In this document: one piece after another, positions 1 to 4,300 of the stretch
Numbering within the stretch: position 1 is the stretch's first letter
How the letters are laid out: every line of letters starts with the position of its first letter
Origin: Candidatus Rhabdochlamydia sp.
GTDB lineage: Bacteria > Chlamydiota > Chlamydiia > Chlamydiales > Rhabdochlamydiaceae
Length of the DNA stretch: 6,088 nucleotides
Reading direction: 5' to 3'
Assembly (NCBI GenBank): GCA_030043815.1
Contig: JASHWX010000084.1
Coordinates: forward strand, 1 to 6,088
The notes under the pieces: model-generated
What the model was told of the DNA's origin: nothing
The model's database searches: none
Seen by the model: only the letters and a program-made list of their open reading frames with translations
Program-made: the position numbers and the translations under genes

Positions 1-1
1 T

Positions 2-235
2 GATGGGATAACAACGCTTGGCAAAGGGATTGCCGATGCGCGCCTATTGTGGTCGCAAGGCGATCTCGCTGTCGTTCAAGGCCAAATGAGCATGGGCCGC
101 GTGCAATTCGACTCTACAATGCGAGAAATTGAAAGCAGCATGAACGATTTTAGGGCAGTCAAAGCAAAGACAAAAAAAATTATTCAAACCATTTCAAAAT
201 CAAATACCGAGCTTGTCCGACAAGCTCTCAATTAA
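2..235 (+). CDS. 3' end of a small helical protein gene, unrecognised (5' truncated by window)
   Basis: The reading frame is open from base 2 to the TAA at 233-235, giving 77 visible residues that begin DGITTLGKGIADARLL. The first possible in-window start is a TTG at 47, but the same frame continues uninterrupted to the left edge with sensible protein sequence, so I treat the gene as starting upstream. The product is polar and predicted to be almost wholly alpha-helical: the segment from about residue 30 to the end (MREIESSMNDF..., KAKTKKIIQTISKS) has heptad-like spacing of I, M, F, V and L. No catalytic motif, signal peptide or membrane segment is visible. It is followed after 10 bases by the 246-797 gene, whose ribosome binding site overlaps this stop codon, so the two are probably translated together and may act together. 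I do not recognise the family. Small helical proteins of type III secretion systems look like this, but nothing specific shows it. Confidence 0.7.
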   Translation, partial: DGITTLGKGIADARLLWSQGDLAVVQGQMSMGRVQFDSTMREIESSMNDFRAVKAKTKKIIQTISKSNTELVRQALN

Positions 236-240
236 GAGGT
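234..240 (+). promoter_or_regulatory. Ribosome binding site for the 246-797 gene, overlapping the upstream stop
   Basis: AAGAGGT lies 5 bases before the ATG at 246 and shares two bases with the TAA of the preceding gene (233-235). This fixes the start at 246 and suggests translational coupling of the two small genes. Confidence 0.65.
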
Positions 241-245
241 AAATT

Positions 246-797
246 ATGCAAGCCGTTGATAGAGTGCTCGAAGAGGTCTCAGACTTCACTCGTTTAAATG
301 GACAGTCCCAAAACAGCTTTTTACTCCAGCTCAAGCTCGACATCGATCGGTTCGTCGAGCAGACGAAAAATCTCCAGAAGCAAATGGAATGGCAAGGCTA
401 CACAACTCTTACACTCACATCATTCGGCGCTAGCCTTGCCGTCGCAGGGGCGTTGATCCCAAAAGCTTCACCCGGCGCTGAACAACTCCCCAATATGCGC
501 ATGAATGCCAATGCAGGCATGTCTGATCCTTTATCGAATATTTTAAAGAAATTAAGCGATGATCAATTTTTAAGGACTACTTGTAAAACAACATCCAAGT
601 TTTTCACAGAAGGATTGAATCGCTTCTCAGAATCTTGGTTCAGCAGCACCCGCACAGATATCGAAGGCAAACGCAGTCTCATCGAGCGCGTGTCATTGCA
701 AGAAGCTCAAGGCATGAGAGGCCAGACCGACAGCAATGTCCAGACTGCGCAGACAGCGGTCCTCCGTATCTTGGATTCTAAGTCTAAAGGTGGATAA
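246..797 (+). CDS. 183-residue helical protein with one hydrophobic segment, unrecognised
   Basis: The gene starts at an ATG with a good ribosome binding site and ends at TAA 795-797. Residues 1-50 are predicted helical and amphipathic (QAVDRVLEEVSDF, LDIDRFVEQTKNLQKQME). Residues 53-71 form one hydrophobic stretch rich in small residues (TLTSFGASLAVAGALIP) that could insert in or span a membrane. Residues 72-100 are a Pro/Gly/Met/Asn-rich linker, and residues 100-183 are again helical and polar with a Ser/Thr/Gln-rich end. There is no N-terminal signal peptide. A central hydrophobic segment flanked by helical, coiled-coil-like regions is seen in minor translocators of type III secretion (YopD/IpaC class) and in some chlamydial inclusion or secreted proteins. 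This is an architectural resemblance only: no family motif is recognised. It sits directly after another small helical gene and 70 bases before mlaE, which appears to have its own promoter. Confidence 0.75.
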   Translation: MQAVDRVLEEVSDFTRLNGQSQNSFLLQLKLDIDRFVEQTKNLQKQMEWQGYTTLTLTSFGASLAVAGALIPKASPGAEQLPNMRMNANAGMSDPLSNILKKLSDDQFLRTTCKTTSKFFTEGLNRFSESWFSSTRTDIEGKRSLIERVSLQEAQGMRGQTDSNVQTAQTAVLRILDSKSKGG

Positions 798-842
798 TAT
801 CGATATTTGACCCCAAATGGCGCTTCCTATACAATTGGTATA
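796..842. promoter_or_regulatory. Two dyad-symmetric sequences flanking or overlapping the putative mla promoter
   Basis: AATATCGATATT (796-807) is a perfect 12-base palindrome ending at the first base of the proposed -35 box. TATACAATTGGTATA (828-842) is a near-perfect dyad with 5-base arms TATAC/GTATA and covers the proposed -10 box. Either could be an operator for a dimeric regulator. Short A/T-rich palindromes also arise by chance, so function is a guess. Confidence 0.25.
807..833 (+). promoter_or_regulatory. Possible sigma-70-type promoter for the mlaEFD-yqgE operon
   Basis: TTGACC (807-812) matches the -35 consensus in five of six bases and TATACA (828-833) matches the -10 consensus TATAAT in four of six. 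The spacer is 15 bases, shorter than the ideal 17. The site falls in the only gap upstream of the four-gene operon, about 35 bases before the mlaE start. An A/T-rich stretch continues to 863, so other -10 choices are possible. The call is inference from consensus matching. Confidence 0.35.
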
Positions 843-867
843 AAGTAATGATTTTAATCTATCAGTG

Positions 868-1680
868 ATGGAAGCGAACAAGAATAATACCCTGTGGCGC
901 AAGACCCTGCCCTATGTGCAAGCGCTCATCGCTGTGGGCGAATACATGGCGCTGATTGCCGACGTCATCAAAGTGACGTTGCGCCGCCCTCCCCCGATGA
1001 GGCTCGTCATGCAGCAGCTCTTCGATATCGGAGTTTCATCGCTGCCCGTTGTCGCATTTACTGGATTTTCGACAGGGCTTGTCCTCGCAGCGCAATCGAT
1101 CTATCAATTGTCGAATAAGGGCTTGACCTCGATTACCGGCTTGATGGTGTCTAAAGCCATGATGACGGAACTGGGGCCTGTGCTCACAGCGTTCATGATC
1201 ACAGGACGCGTGGGAGCTGCGATGTGCGCGGAGCTGGGCACTATGCGCGTCACGGAACAGATCGATGCCCTGCAGTCGATGGCCGTCAATCCGAACCGCT
1301 ACCTCGTCTCGCCCCGTTTCATTGCAGGGACGATCATGACCCCGCTGCTCACTATTTTTAGTGTGATCATGGGCATTTTCGGGGGGTACTTGATCTCCGT
1401 GTATTATTTCAACATGCCGCCGAACACGTATATGAACCCGATTCCGGCGCACGTGACGTATTTCGATTTTTTCACGGGTGCTATCAAAGGGCTTGTCTTC
1501 GGGGTTTTGATCATGACGATTGCCTGCTATAAAGGGATGCGGACAAGCGGCGGGGCTGCGGGAGTGGGCCGCTCGACGACGATCAGCGTGGTGATCACCT
1601 ATTGCTTGATCCTCCTCGTCAATTTCTTTCTCACCCTTGCTTTGAACGTGATCCACGACATCCTCTACATGGTGAAATGA
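868..1680 (+). CDS. mlaE: MlaE-family ABC transporter permease (lipid transport)
   Basis: This is the inner-membrane permease of an Mla/Mce-type lipid transporter; two copies would pair with two MlaF ATPases and a ring of MlaD. The 270-residue product matches the usual length (E. coli MlaE has 260). Seen in the sequence: an N-terminal amphipathic helix (about 10-45), the family start of the core at QQLFDIGVSSL (49-59), a hydrophobic helix with GFSTGLVLAAQ (66-76), the hallmark ELGPV (101-105), GRVGAAMCAELGTMRVTEQIDAL (113-135), SPRFIAG, GIFGGYL and three further hydrophobic helices to the C-terminus. The region around AELGTMRVTEQI corresponds to the cytoplasmic coupling part that contacts the ATPase. 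I prefer the ATG at 868; a GTG lies immediately before it at 865. No convincing Shine-Dalgarno sequence precedes either, but alignment of the core with E. coli MlaE supports this start. mlaF follows after one base. Confidence 0.95.
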   Translation: MEANKNNTLWRKTLPYVQALIAVGEYMALIADVIKVTLRRPPPMRLVMQQLFDIGVSSLPVVAFTGFSTGLVLAAQSIYQLSNKGLTSITGLMVSKAMMTELGPVLTAFMITGRVGAAMCAELGTMRVTEQIDALQSMAVNPNRYLVSPRFIAGTIMTPLLTIFSVIMGIFGGYLISVYYFNMPPNTYMNPIPAHVTYFDFFTGAIKGLVFGVLIMTIACYKGMRTSGGAAGVGRSTTISVVITYCLILLVNFFLTLALNVIHDILYMVK

Positions 1681-1681
1681 C

Positions 1682-2455
1682 ATGATACAGATCCGCAACC
1701 TGTGGAAGAAGTTCGGCAAATTGCAAGTGTTGGGCGGGATGAACCTCGATATCCAAGATGGCGAGACGCTTGTCATCTTAGGCCCTTCGGGAATTGGAAA
1801 AAGCGTCCTTCTCAAGCACATCATCGGACTTCTCAAACCCGATGCAGGCTCGATCGATGTCGACGGCACGAGAATTACCGATCTATCGGGCCCTAAATTA
1901 TTGAAAGCGATTCAACACATGGGGATGCTGTTCCAAGGTTCGGCGCTGTTCGACTCGATGAATATTGAAGACAATACAGGCTTTTCTCTGCATCAGCGCG
2001 GGGGATTTTCTGAAGCGGAAATTAAAGACCGCGTGGACTATGCCCTAAAAGTGGTGGGGCTGGAAGGGACGCAAAAGAAAATGCCCTCCGAGCTATCAGG
2101 CGGGATGCGCAAGCGGGCAGCTCTTGCGCGTATGATCGTCTATCGCCCTAAAATTGTCCTTTACGACGAGCCGACGACGGGGCTCGATCCGATCATCGCG
2201 ATGCAGATCAACGAGCTGATCGTCAAGACGAAAGAGGAGCTCAAGGCGACAAGCGTCGTGGTCACTCATGATATGTTTTCAGCGCTCTATGTCGGAGACC
2301 GCTTGGCGCTGATCCGCGACGGAAAGATCGCCCACATCGATCAGCCTGGCGAATTTTTAAAAATCGATGATCCGATGATCAAGTTTTTATATCGGTCTAT
2401 TTCCCAAGATCCCAGATCACTAAAGGAGAAAAATCAACATGGTCGATCAGATTAA
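1682..2455 (+). CDS. mlaF: MlaF-family ABC transporter ATP-binding protein
   Basis: This is the cytoplasmic ATPase that drives the MlaE permease. The 257-residue protein has every nucleotide-binding motif intact: Walker A GPSGIGKS (34-41), Q-loop Gln85 in LFQGSALF, signature LSGGM (138-142) followed by RKRAALAR, Walker B IVLYDE (158-163) with catalytic Glu163, D-loop GLDP (167-170) and H-loop His196 in VVVTHD. The LFQ-GSALFDSM segment and LSGGM-RKR form are typical of the MlaF/TTG2A/Mce-ATPase branch rather than of amino-acid importers. Length is normal (E. coli MlaF has about 269). It begins one base after the mlaE stop, with a weak GGTGAA sequence upstream, and its last five codons overlap mlaD (17 bases), so expression of the three subunits is tightly linked. 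The C-terminal 20 residues are charged and probably extend beyond the ATPase fold. Confidence 0.96.
   Translation: MIQIRNLWKKFGKLQVLGGMNLDIQDGETLVILGPSGIGKSVLLKHIIGLLKPDAGSIDVDGTRITDLSGPKLLKAIQHMGMLFQGSALFDSMNIEDNTGFSLHQRGGFSEAEIKDRVDYALKVVGLEGTQKKMPSELSGGMRKRAALARMIVYRPKIVLYDEPTTGLDPIIAMQINELIVKTKEELKATSVVVTHDMFSALYVGDRLALIRDGKIAHIDQPGEFLKIDDPMIKFLYRSISQDPRSLKEKNQHGRSD
2422..2428 (+). promoter_or_regulatory. Strong ribosome binding site for mlaD inside mlaF
   Basis: AAAGGAG lies within the 3' end of mlaF, 10 bases before the ATG at 2439. It is the best Shine-Dalgarno match in the operon, decides the mlaD start and is consistent with MlaD being needed in more copies (a ring, six in E. coli) than the other subunits. 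Confidence 0.7.
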
Positions 2456-3638
2456 GAACATGCTTGTCGGGGTTTTTGTCATTGTCGCCTGCGCGGTGAT
2501 CGTATGGCTGATCCTCTTTTTAAAGCCCAGCGCCGGCAACAAAAAAGAAACCCTGTTCGTGCGGTTTTCCAATATCAATCAGCTCAATGTCGGGACCCAA
2601 GTGACCTATGCCGGCAAGCCTGTTGGAGAAGTGACGGCCATCCAAGAGATCGCTAATGCCCGCACAAAACCTTCCTCCGATATTCTCGGGGAGATCTACG
2701 TCTTCCAGCTCACATTGAAAGTCGACTCAAGCGTGAAGGTTTATGATACGGATGAAATCACAATTCAAACGTCCGGCCTGCTCGGCGAAAAGTCGATTGC
2801 GATCATCCCTAAAATTCCTCCCAAGGGCGTAGCTCCGATTCTGATCACAAACCAACCGATCTTTGCGCAATCTGTCGACATTTTCCAACAGGCGTTCAAA
2901 GAGATTTCCGATCTTTCTGCCGACATGCAATCGGCATTCCAAGACATCTCGTCCTGGTTCAAAAATTATGGCGATGACATGGGAAAAACGGTCCGTTCCA
3001 TGGACGTGACCCTTTCTGAAATCCAAAAAGTCGCTAAATCTCTCAATGATCAATCAGTCATCGAAGAGATGAAAGTCGCCGTCCAAAACGCCTCCCATAC
3101 TTTCAATGAGATCAAACAGACGTTCGAGCAGCTCAAAATCGACGACTTCTTTGTCAACGCCTCTGAAACGATGAAAACCATCAAGTCCGCCTCCACAAAC
3201 CTCAATATCATCACCCAAGACATCGCCGATGGAAAAGGATCTCTTGGCAAATTGACCAAAGACGATGATTTTTACCTGCGCATGACAGGCGTCATGAGCA
3301 AGCTCAACACGACCATGAACGATATCAACCACTACGGCCTGATGTTCAATCTCAACAAGAACTGGCAAAGGCAGCGCGCCCAAAGGGTCACGGCCTTAAA
3401 CGCCCTCAATTCCCCAGAAAAGTTCAAGCGCTATTTCCAAGATGAAGTCGACGATATCAACACCTCCATGGCCCGGATCTCCATGCTCATCGACAAAGCC
3501 GAAAAACTGCCGGAGAAAGACCAGATCCTTCAAAATGAGCAATTCCGTAGAGATTTTGCAGAACTTTTGCGCTTGAGCGACGAGATGTCGGACAATTTGA
3601 AACTTTACAATCAACAACTGATAGAAGCAGTAAAATAA
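2439..3638 (+). CDS. mlaD: MCE-domain lipid-transport protein (MlaD-like) with long helical tail
   Basis: This is the membrane-anchored MCE subunit that would form a ring on the periplasmic side of MlaE and carry lipid. Residues 8-28 are a single uncleaved N-terminal membrane helix (MLVGVFVIVACAVIVWLILFL). The MCE domain covers about 37-124: FVRFSNINQLNVGTQVTYAGKPVGEV, then an insertion of roughly a dozen residues (69-85) compared with E. coli MlaD, then VDSSVKVYDTDEITIQTSGLLGEKSI (the hydrophobic GLLGE pore-loop motif at 113-117). Residues 145-399 are almost all helical and coiled-coil-like, containing the MCE-family tail motif GKGSLGKLTKDDDFY (265-279) and a conserved-looking YGLMFNLNKNWQRQR (299-313). 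At 399 residues it is over twice the length of E. coli MlaD (183) and closer to mycobacterial Mce proteins and plant TGD2. The symbol mlaD denotes operon position; strict orthology is not shown. Confidence 0.93.
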   Translation: MVDQIKNMLVGVFVIVACAVIVWLILFLKPSAGNKKETLFVRFSNINQLNVGTQVTYAGKPVGEVTAIQEIANARTKPSSDILGEIYVFQLTLKVDSSVKVYDTDEITIQTSGLLGEKSIAIIPKIPPKGVAPILITNQPIFAQSVDIFQQAFKEISDLSADMQSAFQDISSWFKNYGDDMGKTVRSMDVTLSEIQKVAKSLNDQSVIEEMKVAVQNASHTFNEIKQTFEQLKIDDFFVNASETMKTIKSASTNLNIITQDIADGKGSLGKLTKDDDFYLRMTGVMSKLNTTMNDINHYGLMFNLNKNWQRQRAQRVTALNALNSPEKFKRYFQDEVDDINTSMARISMLIDKAEKLPEKDQILQNEQFRRDFAELLRLSDEMSDNLKLYNQQLIEAVK

Positions 3639-3639
3639 G

Positions 3640-4209
3640 ATGGAACCCGTCCCCTACACGCAACTCAGCAAAGGGTCGTTTTTGATCGCCAGCCCTGAAA
3701 TCGATGCGGGGATTTACTTCCGCTGCGTCGCGATCATCTGCGAGCACAGCGCAGCCGGTTCCTTTGGGCTTGTGATCAACAAAAATTTGGACATCGAGCT
3801 CCCAGAGGAAGTCATCAACATGAAGGAATTTACCAATCCCAATGTCCAAATGCGCGCTGGCGGGCCCATCCAGCCCAATCAGATGATGCTCTTGCACTCG
3901 TCCGAGCGCATCGCAGAGCAAACGCTCAAGCTCTGCGACGGCGTTTATCTCGGCGGCGATTTGCAGTTTTTGCAAGAATCGGTCAGCGATCCGAACGGCC
4001 CTGCCGTCCGCCTCTGTTTCGGCTACTGCGGCTGGGGCGCAGGCCAGCTCGAGAGGGAATTTTTAAGCGGCAACTGGTTCTTGCAAGCAGGCAGCGCGAA
4101 GCATATTTTCGAAACGCCCCCTGAAAAAGTGTGGCAGAAAATACTGCGCGAAATGGGCGGAAGATACGCCACCCTCTCCATGATCCCCGAAGACCTAAGC
4201 CTGAATTAA
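3640..4209 (+). CDS. yqgE: YqgE/AlgH family protein (DUF179)
   Basis: A cytoplasmic protein of the UPF0301/YqgE/AlgH family; 189 residues against 187 for E. coli YqgE. Motifs seen in order: GSFLIASPEI (12-21), the core FRCVAIICEHSAAGSFGLVINK (27-48, matching the family pattern FxRxVxxIxEH...GxxGxxxNK), GGP (74-76), LLHS (84-87), YLGGDLQFL (103-111) and GYCGWGAGQLEREF (128-141, matching E. coli GYASWEKGQLEQE), followed by NWF. All family landmarks are intact. The biochemical function is not established; the AlgH name comes from a reported effect on alginate production in Pseudomonas, and no enzymatic residues are known. It starts one base after the mlaD stop, without a strong ribosome binding site, so translation probably depends on coupling to mlaD. 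Its place as the last gene of the lipid-transport operon suggests a link to envelope processes, which is inference. Confidence 0.95.
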   Translation: MEPVPYTQLSKGSFLIASPEIDAGIYFRCVAIICEHSAAGSFGLVINKNLDIELPEEVINMKEFTNPNVQMRAGGPIQPNQMMLLHSSERIAEQTLKLCDGVYLGGDLQFLQESVSDPNGPAVRLCFGYCGWGAGQLEREFLSGNWFLQAGSAKHIFETPPEKVWQKILREMGGRYATLSMIPEDLSLN

Positions 4210-4242
4210 TGATAGGCAACTCTTGAGCACGAATCAAAAATC

Positions 4243-4300
4243 AACGCAAAGATGAATTTATTTTTTCCTCCGCGTCTTAGCGACATTGCGTCTTTGCGTT
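4243..4300. repeat. Inverted CGCAAAGA-type intergenic repeat between convergent genes
   Basis: AACGCAAAGA (4243-4252) and its exact reverse complement TCTTTGCGTT (4291-4300) bound a 38-base interior. Inside and overlapping the right arm are two near-identical direct copies, GCGTCTTAGCG (4272-4282) and GCGTCTTTGCG (4288-4298), with a 16-base period and one mismatch. Next to the left arm is an A/T-rich stretch ending in six Ts (4261-4266). On the - strand the unit reads as a degenerate series of CGCAAAGACGC / CGCTAAGACGC blocks. Short repeats with this kind of sequence, usually near gene ends, are familiar to me from many unrelated environmental bacterial genomes, but I cannot check copy number here. 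The arms could form a 10-base-pair hairpin in RNA from either strand, so a role in transcript ending or stability is possible. The right part lies inside the last codons of the - strand gene. Confidence 0.7.

Noticed and set aside
47..235. A 62-residue protein starting at TTG 47
   Set aside because: The same frame is open to the window's left edge with protein-like sequence, and no ribosome binding site precedes the TTG; the gene is better read as truncated by the window.
1036..1869. A 277-residue open frame on the - strand opposite mlaE and mlaF
   Set aside because: It lies antisense to two certain genes; its product is full of His, Arg and Asp in a pattern expected from reverse reading of hydrophobic coding sequence, and shows no domain.
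3487..3975. A 162-residue open frame on the - strand across the mlaD/yqgE junction
   Set aside because: It is antisense to two genes with clear family motifs and has no plausible ribosome binding site or recognisable domain.
4243..4300. Classical intrinsic terminator for the mla operon
   Set aside because: The inverted arms are separated by a 38-base loop and the T-run lies after the left arm, inside the loop, rather than after the stem. Termination here remains possible but the canonical form is absent.
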